64,000 nucleotides of DNA from Hyphomicrobium sp. (GTDB lineage Bacteria; Pseudomonadota; Alphaproteobacteria; Rhizobiales; Hyphomicrobiaceae). Position 1 is the stretch's first letter; the number at the start of each line of letters is the position of its first letter. The position numbers were made by a program, and so were the translations under genes. Shown piece by piece: positions 20,032 to 28,541 of this stretch. The DNA lies in NCBI GenBank assembly GCA_017512425.1, contig JAFWGI010000002.1:1-64000 (forward strand). The letters are read 5' to 3'. Under the pieces are notes generated by a model that was given only the letters and a program-made list of their open reading frames with translations, had not been told where the DNA came from and ran no database searches.

Positions 20032-22374
20032 ATGGGGTGGTTTAGCCGCCAAAAGCCAGGCAGTTCAGGCCACGGGTCCGGCCCGGGCCGCCGGTCGACG
20101 CTGTTTCCGCCGCAGTTCCAGACGCTTTCCGATTTTGCGTTCCGGCCATCGAAATCCGCCGCCGATCCAGCTGTAAACGCCCCCGCTCACGCGAAGCGGC
20201 GCGGGATCATCGGCCGTCTACTGTCAAGGCTGTCTTGGAAATGGCGCCTGCTGGTCGTGGCGCCTATGGCGGTTGGCGCGCTGTCAATTGCGTCACTGCT
20301 GACGATGATGGTCTATTATACCGTCGCGTTTCCGCACCCCTTGTCCGTGCGCAACAAGGAACGCGCACCGGTCATTCGCATTCTTGCGCGCGACGGGTCG
20401 GTGCTCGCAGAGCGCGGCTCGGCGGCAGAATTCATGCCGCTCGACCTGTTGCCAGCGCACGTCCAAGGCGCGGTCGTCGCGACCGAAGACCGGCGTTTCT
20501 ATGACCACTACGGCATCGACCCGGTCGGGATGATCCGCGCGTTCTTCACGAACCTGCGTGCCGGACGCTTTGCTCAGGGCGGCTCGACGCTGACGCAGCA
20601 GCTTGCCAAGAACCTGTTTCTGACGCCCGACAGAACGCTCGCCCGCAAGATCGAAGAATTCGGATTGGCGCTCTGGCTCGAAATGCGATTGTCCAAAAGC
20701 GACATTCTCGAGCTCTACCTCAATCGCGTCTATTTTGGTGGCGGCGCTTACGGGATCGAAGCCGCAAGCCAACGCTATTTCGATAAATCCGCACGCGAAA
20801 TGTCGATTGCGGAAGCAGCTTTGATCGCCGGACTTCTGAAAGCGCCGTCGAAATATTCACCATCGAACAGTCCGGGTGCCGCGCGCGCGCGCAGTCGCGT
20901 CGTGCTCTCGAAAATGCAGGAAGCCGGTGTCATCACCGAAGACGAGGAGCGCCGCGCCGTCGAAGAGCGCATCGTTTTTCATGAGCCAAAATCGGCGAAA
21001 GAAAGTACCGGCGTCGAATACGCGGTTGATTTCGTGCTTGAGCGCCTGCCTCCGCTGCTTGGGACGGGACACGCCGAAGTCGTGGTCGAGACGACGCTCG
21101 ATGCCAACCTGCAGCTGCGCGCAAACGAGATCGTCGCAAAGGCACTTGCCAAAAATGGCGCCACGCTCGGCGTTTCTCAAGCTGCTGTCGTCGTGCTCGA
21201 TACCGATGGCGGCATCCGCGCGCTTGTCGGCGGCCGCAACTATGCCGAAAGTCAGTTCAATCGTGCAGTCAAGGCACGCCGTCAGCCAGGCTCCGTCTTC
21301 AAGCCGTTCGTTTATCTCGCGGCGCTCGAAGCCGGCATGACGCCAGAGACCATCACCTACGATCTGCCACTGACGATCAACGGCTGGTCGCCGCGTAACG
21401 ACAACGGTCAGCACACGGGCGAGATCAGCTTGCGCAAGGCGCTCTCGCAGTCGGTCAATACAGTTGCCGTGCGGCTCAATCAGACAATCGGGCCAGGTCG
21501 CACGATCGCGACCGCGCGCCGCCTCGGCATCACGAGCGAGCTGCGTGAAAGCCCGGCGCTGCCGCTTGGCACATCAGAAGTGACGCTGCTCGAAATCACT
21601 GGCGCTTATGATGTCTTCAGCAACGGCGGCACCGCCGTCGAACCACACGCCATCCGTCGCGTCCGTATGAGTTCCGGCAGGGTGATCTACGCGCGCGACA
21701 ACCCGCGCGCCGGGCAGATCATCGATCCGCTGACGGTCGGCTCCATGAACGATATGCTGAATGCGACGCTCGTTTCAGGTACGGGAAAGCGCGCCGGCAT
21801 CGCCAATCATCCCTCAGCTGGCAAGACCGGCACGACGCAGGATTTCCGCGACGCCTGGTTCATCGGTTATACGAGCCATCTGACCGCCGGCGTCTGGATC
21901 GGCAATGACAACGGCAAGCCAATGAAGGGTGCGATGGGCGGCGGTGTGCCGGCCGAAATCTGGCACCAGATCATGGACGTCGGCCACATCGGCAAAGCGC
22001 CGCTTGCATTGCCGGGAACCATGCGGCAAACGCCCGCCGATGGCCAGGTTGCGGTACTGCCGTGGTCGCCGCCGCCGTCGCGGACGCCGCGTGTCGCGCG
22101 TATCCTTGAATCGTTGCCGTGGCTATCAGGACCGGCTCAGCCGCAGCCGTCGATCGCGCTGCCGCCAGCGCCCGGCGTTCCGCCGCAAGTGCCACAGCCG
22201 AGCGCAGTCCGAGTGACGCCGCCACAGACGGTCTATCCGCGCGAGCGCATAAACGACGATTTTATCGCGAAAGCTTTGGCCGACAGTGATGCTGGGAAAG
22301 TGCCGCAACGGGACAGCGTCGTGGCTGATGGTAAGCGGCCGGCCGGACTGATGTCTCTCGGCGGCTGGTGGTGA
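20032..22374 (+). CDS. penicillin-binding protein 1A-type transglycosylase/transpeptidase
   Basis: This bifunctional peptidoglycan synthase of about 780 residues has a short cytoplasmic tail and one membrane helix (VVAPMAVGALSIASLLTMMVYY). The GT51 transglycosylase domain shows the catalytic motifs ATEDRRFYDHYGID and QGGSTLTQQLAKNLFL, then RKIEEFGLALWLE and NRVYFGGGAYGIEAAS. The transpeptidase domain shows Ser421 in RQPGSVFKPF (SxxK), SQSVN (SxN) and KTGTTQD (KTG). The C-terminus is a proline-rich periplasmic tail. I prefer ATG at 20032 (MGWFSRQ); the frame is open to an ATG at 19957, but those 25 residues are Arg/Gly-rich and look untranslated. Confidence 0.92.
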   Translation: MGWFSRQKPGSSGHGSGPGRRSTLFPPQFQTLSDFAFRPSKSAADPAVNAPAHAKRRGIIGRLLSRLSWKWRLLVVAPMAVGALSIASLLTMMVYYTVAFPHPLSVRNKERAPVIRILARDGSVLAERGSAAEFMPLDLLPAHVQGAVVATEDRRFYDHYGIDPVGMIRAFFTNLRAGRFAQGGSTLTQQLAKNLFLTPDRTLARKIEEFGLALWLEMRLSKSDILELYLNRVYFGGGAYGIEAASQRYFDKSAREMSIAEAALIAGLLKAPSKYSPSNSPGAARARSRVVLSKMQEAGVITEDEERRAVEERIVFHEPKSAKESTGVEYAVDFVLERLPPLLGTGHAEVVVETTLDANLQLRANEIVAKALAKNGATLGVSQAAVVVLDTDGGIRALVGGRNYAESQFNRAVKARRQPGSVFKPFVYLAALEAGMTPETITYDLPLTINGWSPRNDNGQHTGEISLRKALSQSVNTVAVRLNQTIGPGRTIATARRLGITSELRESPALPLGTSEVTLLEITGAYDVFSNGGTAVEPHAIRRVRMSSGRVIYARDNPRAGQIIDPLTVGSMNDMLNATLVSGTGKRAGIANHPSAGKTGTTQDFRDAWFIGYTSHLTAGVWIGNDNGKPMKGAMGGGVPAEIWHQIMDVGHIGKAPLALPGTMRQTPADGQVAVLPWSPPPSRTPRVARILESLPWLSGPAQPQPSIALPPAPGVPPQVPQPSAVRVTPPQTVYPRERINDDFIAKALADSDAGKVPQRDSVVADGKRPAGLMSLGGWW

Positions 22375-22384
22375 GGCGCTGCGC

Positions 22385-23152
22385 TTAAACGTCCGCGGTG
22401 GCGCCGTAACGATGCAAATCCAATCCATAGACCAGCAGCCATTTTTTGGCGGTCTGGTATTCCGGATCTGCTTTTTTGACCAAAGCCCAGAAGCGCGGTC
22501 CGTGATTCATCTCGGCCAGATGCGCGACTTCGTGAGCGGCTACATAATCCAGAACGTGCGGCGGCGATAACACTAGGCGCCAAGAGAAGGACAGCACGCC
22601 CGTCGAAGAGCACGAGCCCCAGCGGCTCGTCTGATCGCGCACGGCAATCTTCGTCGATTTGACGCGCAGTGTTTTGCTGTGGAACGAAACGCGTTCCGCC
22701 AAATCGCGGCGGGCTTCCTCGAAAAGCCAGTCGCGCAAGCGGCGCGGCGCCATGTCGAGCGAACCTGGTACGCGGATCTCAGGACGGTGGCCCGGTATCG
22801 CAACGCGCGTCACGATGCGTGAGCGCTTGCATCCGGTGAAGACGACGGTGTGAGGTTCGCCGCGCAGCGGCATCGCAACGCCATCGCGAAACGGCACCGG
22901 ATCGGGAAGGCTATCGAGCCGCTCGCGGACCCAGTCGATGTGGCGATTGAGAAATGATCCTGCTTCGTCGAGATCGCATTGGACGGGGATCGTTACGACG
23001 ACGGCGCGGCTGGTGCGGCTTACGCGCAGCGTCAGGCGGCGCGCACCTGGATGACGGCGCACCTCGAACTGAGCGCTGATATCTTCCAAACGGCCCGACG
23101 CACGTCTTGCTATCGTTTTTTTAGAAGACGCTGACGCTCTTGCCTTCGCCAT
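22385..23152 (-). CDS. YgjP/SprT-like zinc metallopeptidase (M48-related)
   Basis: The 255-residue product has the YgjP-like domain with catalytic motif AAHEVAHLAEMNHGPRFW (HExxH, plus a downstream His) and the family-typical RDQTSRWGSCSSTGVLSFSWRL. Proteins of this family are predicted intracellular zinc proteases of unknown substrate. Start at 23152 is supported by GGGAG upstream; a frame extension of 35 residues at the 5' side has no RBS. Convergent with the PBP1a gene, 10 bases apart. Confidence 0.85.
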   Translation of the reverse strand: MAKARASASSKKTIARRASGRLEDISAQFEVRRHPGARRLTLRVSRTSRAVVVTIPVQCDLDEAGSFLNRHIDWVRERLDSLPDPVPFRDGVAMPLRGEPHTVVFTGCKRSRIVTRVAIPGHRPEIRVPGSLDMAPRRLRDWLFEEARRDLAERVSFHSKTLRVKSTKIAVRDQTSRWGSCSSTGVLSFSWRLVLSPPHVLDYVAAHEVAHLAEMNHGPRFWALVKKADPEYQTAKKWLLVYGLDLHRYGATADV

Positions 23153-23347
23153 GCGTAGAGACTCCCGGAAGTTCAACACTCTGAAAAGCGACCAGATCAA
23201 TCGCACAGAACAACACCGTGTTGAAAGCGTGTTCGCATCACACGCATCAAGTAGCAAGGTTCTTGATGACGCGCGAGTGGCAAAGTTGAGATGTGCTTCT
23301 GAGGTGTGAAACTGTGGCAGTGCAGTCGCAGCAATTTGCGTACAGCG

Positions 23348-23950
23348 TTATGGCAGTGCAGAAGTCAGCGCACTCGCGAGCTCATCGACATTTGTTGTGT
23401 GTGGTAACGGCGACAGGAACACGCCGTCCTTGCCCATCAGATAAAAAATTGCCGAGTGATCGTAGGAATAGCTATCCGGAGTTTTTTCATCCGTAATTTT
23501 TTCGGCGTAGACGCGATACACTTTCGCGGCCGCCGCGACTTCTTCCTCGGAACCGGTCAAGCCGACGAGGCGCGGATGAAAGCTCTTCAAATACTGTGCA
23601 AGTTTTTCGGGCGTGTCGCGTTTCGCGTCGAGCGTGATGAAAATCGGAACAACGTCAGCCGCCTTGCTGCCGGCCTTATCAAGTGCTGCCGACATGACCT
23701 GCAGGCCCGACGGACATATGTCGGGACAATTCGTGAAGCCAAAGAAGACAAGCATGTATTTGCCGAGGAAATCCTTATCGGTGACGCGCTTGCCAGTATG
23801 ATCCGTCAGCGCGAAAGCGCCGCCAACGGCTGGTTTTCCTGTCACGACTGGCGCCGGCGGGGTGAAGCCCGGGCCAGACACCGTTGCATACGCGATGAGG
23901 CCGCCTGCCAAGAGGCCAGCCGCCACAAGTCCGACGATACGGCTGTTCAT
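23348..23950 (-). CDS. SCO1/SenC-family copper chaperone
   Basis: This 200-residue protein has an N-terminal membrane anchor (IVGLVAAGLLAGGLIAYATV) and a periplasmic thioredoxin-fold domain. The copper site is visible as CPDIC (Cys-x3-Cys) with the conserved histidine in YSYDHSAIFYLM. SCO proteins deliver copper to the CuA site of cytochrome c oxidase. It is divergent from regB, the classical alphaproteobacterial arrangement of senC with regB/regA, linking oxidase assembly to redox sensing. Confidence 0.93.
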   Translation of the reverse strand: MNSRIVGLVAAGLLAGGLIAYATVSGPGFTPPAPVVTGKPAVGGAFALTDHTGKRVTDKDFLGKYMLVFFGFTNCPDICPSGLQVMSAALDKAGSKAADVVPIFITLDAKRDTPEKLAQYLKSFHPRLVGLTGSEEEVAAAAKVYRVYAEKITDEKTPDSYSYDHSAIFYLMGKDGVFLSPLPHTTNVDELASALTSALP

Positions 23951-24114
23951 GCGCTTGAAGTCTCCTAGCTTGATTGCTTATTCCGGTGCAGACATAGGTC
24001 GATCACGATGCTGGAGACAAGCTCGGCGGCGCTGCGGCGTGCCGTCGCCCGCCAAATCCCGCATCAAACGAAGGTCAGCGATGGCCAGACGCACATGACA
24101 CAAGCCAGGTTACC

Positions 24115-25506
24115 ATGAGCGACGCGATACAGGCCGCACGGCCGACGACACCAGCCGTCAAAGGTATTGTCAGCGAACGAGAAAGCCAGCTGCGGCTTGT
24201 TACCAGCGTTCGGCTGCGCTGGGCAGCGGTGCTTGGGCAGTTGATTGCCATCGCGGTTACGATGGGCGTCTATGGCTTTCCGATGGAGGTCGGCAGTTGC
24301 CTCGTGCTCGTCGCGATGTCGGCGTGGCTCAATGTCTACCTATCGATCCGCTATCCGGCGCGGCATCGGCTGAGCACCGATTTCGCAACCGCGTTGCTCG
24401 CCTATGACGCACTGCAGCTGACGGGTCTGTTGTACTTCACGGGCGGCATCCAAAATCCGTTTGCGATGCTGCTGGCCGCGCCAGTCACTGTTGCCGCGTC
24501 CACGCTGCCGCCGCGCTACGCAACATTACTAGGTACTCTGGTTCTGGCGTGCGCGATCTTTCTGGTCGTCGAGTACTATCCGCTGCCTTGGTATCAGGGC
24601 TTACGCGTGGAATTGCCGCGCGATTACAAGTTCGGCCTTGTGGCAGCACTCGTGTCGGCCACATGCTTCCTGGCTTTCTACACGTGGCGGCTGAACAAAG
24701 AAGCGCGGCAAATGTCGGCCGCCTTGGCGGCAACCGACATGGTGCTCGCGAGCGAACAGCGGTTGCATGCGCTCGATGGATTGGCAGCCGCAGCCGCGCA
24801 CGAACTCGGCACGCCGCTCTCGACAATCGTCCTTGTCGCCAAGGAGCTCGAACACGAACTCGGTCCGGACAGCCGCTACACGGAAGATCTACAACTGCTT
24901 CATGCGCAGGCTAAGCGCTGCCGCGAAATTCTTCAGAAACTGACGCGCAGCCCGACCGATCAGGATCCGATGCACGCCAGCATTACGATCCAAGAGCTGC
25001 TCGACGAAGCGACGAGCGGACATAAAGTGAGCAGCACGAAGCGCATCGTCGCGTCCGTGCATCCGTTCAAGTCGGCAGCTACGCCGCCAGCGGAGGAGCC
25101 GCTTGGCATACGACGTCCCGGTGTCATCTATGGTCTTGGCAATATCATCGAAAACGCAATGGGTTTTGCCGCGTCAGAAGTTCAGATCGATGCACGTTGG
25201 ACCGACAACACCGTCAGCGTCACGATTTCGGACGATGGTCCGGGGTTCGCCGCGGAACTGATGGATACGATCGGCGAACCTTATGTCACCAGCCGCCGCT
25301 ATCAGGATCGTGGCGACAAAGGGCACAGCGGGCTCGGTCTCGGGTTCTTCATCGCCAAGACTTTGCTCGAGCGCTCGGGCGCGACGGTTAACTTCTCCAA
25401 TCGCGCTGCGCCTCTGACTGGCGCGATCGTCGAAGTCGTCTGGCCGCGCGCCGCCTTCGAACTCAAGGCCGGCGACTTCGAATGGCCAGGCGCGAAACGC
25501 CGTTAA
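24115..25506 (+). CDS. regB: redox-sensing histidine kinase RegB/PrrB
   Basis: The 463-residue membrane kinase has about six N-terminal helices. Between helices lies GGIQNPF (residues 110-116), the ubiquinone-sensing heptad of RegB. The H-box HELGTPLSTI contains the phospho-accepting His229. Cys269, in AQAKRCREILQKL, corresponds to the redox-active cysteine of the Rhodobacter protein. The ATPase domain has NIIENAMGFA (N-box), ISDDGPGFAAE (G1) and GHSGLGLGFFIAKTLLE (G2). It phosphorylates RegA according to the redox state of the quinone pool, which in relatives controls respiration, nitrogen and carbon metabolism. regA follows after 176 bases. Confidence 0.94.
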   Translation: MSDAIQAARPTTPAVKGIVSERESQLRLVTSVRLRWAAVLGQLIAIAVTMGVYGFPMEVGSCLVLVAMSAWLNVYLSIRYPARHRLSTDFATALLAYDALQLTGLLYFTGGIQNPFAMLLAAPVTVAASTLPPRYATLLGTLVLACAIFLVVEYYPLPWYQGLRVELPRDYKFGLVAALVSATCFLAFYTWRLNKEARQMSAALAATDMVLASEQRLHALDGLAAAAAHELGTPLSTIVLVAKELEHELGPDSRYTEDLQLLHAQAKRCREILQKLTRSPTDQDPMHASITIQELLDEATSGHKVSSTKRIVASVHPFKSAATPPAEEPLGIRRPGVIYGLGNIIENAMGFAASEVQIDARWTDNTVSVTISDDGPGFAAELMDTIGEPYVTSRRYQDRGDKGHSGLGLGFFIAKTLLERSGATVNFSNRAAPLTGAIVEVVWPRAAFELKAGDFEWPGAKRR

Positions 25507-25532
25507 CGATCGATTTGGGGCACTCGATAGGG

Positions 25533-25570
25533 CTTTCCGGCCGGACCCCCGCCTAATGACTGCCGGAAAG
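25533..25570 (+). repeat. hairpin in the regB-regA gap
   Basis: CTTTCCGGC (25533-25541) and GCCGGAAAG (25562-25570) form a perfect 9-base stem with a 20-base loop. No T-run follows, so it is not a plain intrinsic terminator. It may stabilise regB mRNA or tune regA expression. Confidence 0.5.
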
Positions 25571-25682
25571 TAACCCTGCTCGACGCTTTTTCGTGCAGCA
25601 GGGGGTTGCACGCGTCAATGCGGCGGAGGAATATCAATATCCTAGACAAAATAATGGGGACGTTGAAACCCCGGAGGCTGCT

Positions 25683-26249
25683 TTGACCACCGAAGACCTG
25701 TCATTCCAAAAAGATGAACTTCCGGCCGATCGCTCGCTCGTCATCGTCGATGACGATCGCGCATTCCTGCAACGATTGGCACGCGCAATGGAAACACGCG
25801 GATTCGAAGTCCGCTTTGGCCATTCGGTCGCCGAAGGCGTCGAATTGATCCGCGCCAAGGCGCCGGCGTTCGCGGTCGTCGATATGCGCTTGGAAGACGG
25901 TACCGGTCTTGACGTGATTGCGGAACTCTCGCGTGCCCGCCCGGATGCGCGCGCTATCGTGCTCACGGGTTACGGCAATATCGCCACGGCGGTCTCGGCT
26001 GTGAAGCTCGGCGCCGTCGATTATCTTGCAAAGCCCGCCGACGCCGACGACGTGACCGACGCGCTCCTCGCTCCGACGGACGCCAAGGCGCCGCCGCCCG
26101 ACAATCCGATGTCGGCTGACCGCGTGCGCTGGGAACACATTCAGCGCGTCTACGAACTGTGTAACCGCAACGTCTCGGAAACCGCGCGCCGGCTCAACAT
26201 GCACCGGCGTACGTTGCAGCGGATCCTTGCCAAGCGCGCGCCGAAGTAA
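25683..26249 (+). CDS. regA: redox response regulator RegA/PrrA/ActR
   Basis: This 188-residue regulator has a receiver domain (SLVIVDDDRAFLQRLARAM; phospho-acceptor Asp67 in VVDMRLEDG; VLTGYG; Lys in YLAKPAD), a proline-rich linker and a Fis-like helix-turn-helix C-terminus, NVSETARRLNMHRRTLQRIL, whose recognition helix is very strongly conserved in RegA homologues. The start is TTG at 25683: GGAGG lies 5 bases upstream and MTTEDLSF fits the usual short RegA N-terminus. A longer frame from 25593 has no such site. Confidence 0.94.
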   Translation: MTTEDLSFQKDELPADRSLVIVDDDRAFLQRLARAMETRGFEVRFGHSVAEGVELIRAKAPAFAVVDMRLEDGTGLDVIAELSRARPDARAIVLTGYGNIATAVSAVKLGAVDYLAKPADADDVTDALLAPTDAKAPPPDNPMSADRVRWEHIQRVYELCNRNVSETARRLNMHRRTLQRILAKRAPK

Positions 26250-26264
26250 CCGGCGCGCTTTTTT
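26232..26264 (+). terminator. regA intrinsic terminator overlapping the stop codon
   Basis: AAGCGCGCGCCG pairs with CGGCGCGCTT, with a 2-base bulge, and a T-run follows. The left arm encodes the last residues of RegA, so the hairpin starts inside the coding region. The mmcB gene converges from the other side. Confidence 0.75.
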
Positions 26265-26278
26265 CAAAATTGATTATT

Positions 26279-26761
26279 TCAAACGATCCGCTCAGGCGGA
26301 TCGGCAATCGCGTGCAGTCGCCGTGCGGCGGTCATCGCAAATGACAGCGTCACGGCCTTGCGGCGCGCCGCCGACAGCGGATGCTCAGGCGCCGTCCGCA
26401 TGATTTCACCGCCATAAGCATCGGCAAAAATCAGCCCTGTCGCCTCCGGCAGAATCTCTGCCGGAAAATCAGGCGCGACAGCGAAGAAAAGCGCATCACA
26501 ATAATCGCGATACTCCGGCCACTTCTGATCGCATCTGAAGTCGGCAATGCTCGACTTGATTTCAACGATCCAAAGGGCGCCCTGCGGATTGAGTGCGATG
26601 ACATCGGCGCGCCGGCCGTTCGCCAATGGCATTTCGCTGATGCTCGTGAAATTTAAATCACGCATCAAACGTTGTACTCCGCGAAGGATTGAAGGCGCGC
26701 CGCTCTGTGGCGGCGGACAGTCCGTCAACACTTTCGCGATGGCTGATGCATCATTCGTCAT
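26279..26761 (-). CDS. mmcB: MmcB-family DNA repair protein
   Basis: The product of about 160 residues has a restriction-endonuclease-like core: SEMPLANGRRADVIALNPQG followed by LWIVEIKSSIADFRCDQKWPEY, giving the D...ExK nuclease signature. These match the MmcB family, named from a Caulobacter gene of the SOS-linked mitomycin C response. ATG at 26761 follows GGCGG; an ATG 33 bases further upstream is also possible. It is divergent from the LonB-like gene. Confidence 0.83.
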   Translation of the reverse strand: MTNDASAIAKVLTDCPPPQSGAPSILRGVQRLMRDLNFTSISEMPLANGRRADVIALNPQGALWIVEIKSSIADFRCDQKWPEYRDYCDALFFAVAPDFPAEILPEATGLIFADAYGGEIMRTAPEHPLSAARRKAVTLSFAMTAARRLHAIADPPERIV

Positions 26762-26909
26762 GGTGCCGCCATTATGCAGGTGCGAACATTTCACTCAAGC
26801 TGCCTGCGGGGGCAGTGGGCGTCATGTGTCATGTTTCACCTTTGGGAAATTATACCGGCTCACGGCCTGACGAAATGGCCCGGGCCTTGCGAATGGGGGC
26901 GACTGACGA

Positions 26910-28541
26910 ATGCTTTTCTGGCGCACGAAATCCGCGAAACAATCCGAGTCGTCTTCCACGGCGACCGTTGAAAATGCCGAGACTGCGATCGCTGCTACAG
27001 GTGAGACGATTGCTGACGAGGTTGCGTCGGACCCAGCATCCGAACCCGTCGCGGACATCTCGGCCGTAAAAGCCAAAGTTCAAGATGCGCAGCCAGTCGA
27101 AGATACCCGTGCTGCGAGCGCAGAAAATGACAATGGCGACGACAGCGAGAGCGCGCATCACGATGCAAAGGTCATCACGCTTTCGACCGTACGTCTGGCG
27201 GATCGCCTCGCCGATCTCAACGGTAAAACTGAGCGCGCGGACCGCGAGGTCGCGCCAGCGCCCGTCGCCGATGCAGCGATCATAACGCCATCCGAGGTGC
27301 GCACGTTCGGTGAAGCCGTGACGGTTATGCACGGGCAGACCGCATTGCGCCGGTCGCTCGAAGCGCACGGCGCCAATGCCCACGTCTTGATCGTCGGACC
27401 GGCCGGTAGTGGCCGCCGCGAAGCCGCGCTCAGTGCCGCCAAGCACGTGGCCGCCGCGCGTTCCGCATCGAACGACTGGATCTACCTCTCCAGCAGTTTG
27501 CAACCTGGCACATTGCAGCCTTACGCCGTTCCACACGGCACCGCCGCGCACATCGTTCGCGATATCGGCGATGCGCTCGCGAAATCGACCGCCATGCTGG
27601 CCCGTCTTTCGGCCAGCGACACGCATCTGATGTCGCTCGCGGTTCTGGAAGAAGACCACCGTCAACGCAGCGATGGCGGCATCGCGCAATTGAAGCGCCG
27701 CGCCGAAGCGCAGAATATTGCGTTGGTTCGCACGTCGGAAGGTTTTGTGTTGGCGCCGATGCACGAAGGCCGTGTTGTCCGGTCCGACGTGTTCCGTTCG
27801 CTGCCCGATGCCCTGCAACGCGATGTCGAGTCCAAGATTGCGACGCTTGAAGGCGAATTGCAGCAGGTGCTCGCGGCGCTGTCGGATGCAGAGATCGCGA
27901 CCGACGACCGCCACCTTGCGCTCTGCCAGCAGACGGCGGAACGCGCGATCAAGCCAAATCTCGCGATGGCGCGGAAGCTGTTTGCCAGTGCCGAAAGCAT
28001 CTCGGGCGTTTTCGAAGCCATCGAGCGCGATTGGACGCGGCGAGCGACCGATGCGATCCGCCGTGGCCGTGTCGATACGATGCTCGATATGCCGGGCCTG
28101 CAGGCGATGAGCGCCGACGATCACGGTGCTGCAACTTCTGCCGGCGCGCCCGTCATTTTCGCGCAAGCCGTTGGCGCACGCGATCTGCTCGGCGAAGTCG
28201 GCCGCGATGCCAACGGCACGCTTGCCGTCCGGCCGGGGCTTCTCGCGCGTGCGGGTTGCGGATTTTTGATCATTGATGCCTGGCGTCTCGCGGCCGATCC
28301 GACCGCCTGGGCAGCACTCAGCGCTGCGCTTGAAACACGCACCATCACGCCGCTGTCGTCTCCGGGACTTGCTGTGACCGCGGAGCCTGTGCCGCTCAAC
28401 GCCAATGTCCTGATCATCGCCGAACGCAGGTCGGCCGCGCGGTTGCGCGCGATCGATCCGCGCTTTGAAACGTACTTCAGCGACGCGGTAAACTTCGATG
28501 CCTCCGCGAAGACGATCACGCCGATCGGAATGGCGCTGTGA
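26910..28541 (+). CDS. LonB-like AAA+ protein lacking the Lon protease domain
   Basis: The 543-residue protein begins with about 115 low-complexity acidic residues. From about 130 it resembles the ATPase half of LonB-type proteases (AAA_32): a degenerate P-loop GPAGSGRR (163-170, Arg instead of the usual Lys), DWIYLSSSLQPGTLQPYAVP, a helical insert with TSEGFVLAPMHEGRVVRSDVFRSLP (stretch 274-300), then APVIFAQAVGARDLLG, a Walker-B-like FLIIDAWRLAADPTAWAALS (452-471) and the region before sensor 2 (PLNANVLIIAERRS...FETYFSDAVNFD). In ordinary members a Ser-Lys protease domain follows; here the protein stops at residue 543. The stop overlaps the next gene by four bases (GTGA), implying coupled translation. 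Family assignment is by eye; nucleotide binding is uncertain. Confidence 0.65.
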   Translation: MLFWRTKSAKQSESSSTATVENAETAIAATGETIADEVASDPASEPVADISAVKAKVQDAQPVEDTRAASAENDNGDDSESAHHDAKVITLSTVRLADRLADLNGKTERADREVAPAPVADAAIITPSEVRTFGEAVTVMHGQTALRRSLEAHGANAHVLIVGPAGSGRREAALSAAKHVAAARSASNDWIYLSSSLQPGTLQPYAVPHGTAAHIVRDIGDALAKSTAMLARLSASDTHLMSLAVLEEDHRQRSDGGIAQLKRRAEAQNIALVRTSEGFVLAPMHEGRVVRSDVFRSLPDALQRDVESKIATLEGELQQVLAALSDAEIATDDRHLALCQQTAERAIKPNLAMARKLFASAESISGVFEAIERDWTRRATDAIRRGRVDTMLDMPGLQAMSADDHGAATSAGAPVIFAQAVGARDLLGEVGRDANGTLAVRPGLLARAGCGFLIIDAWRLAADPTAWAALSAALETRTITPLSSPGLAVTAEPVPLNANVLIIAERRSAARLRAIDPRFETYFSDAVNFDASAKTITPIGMAL

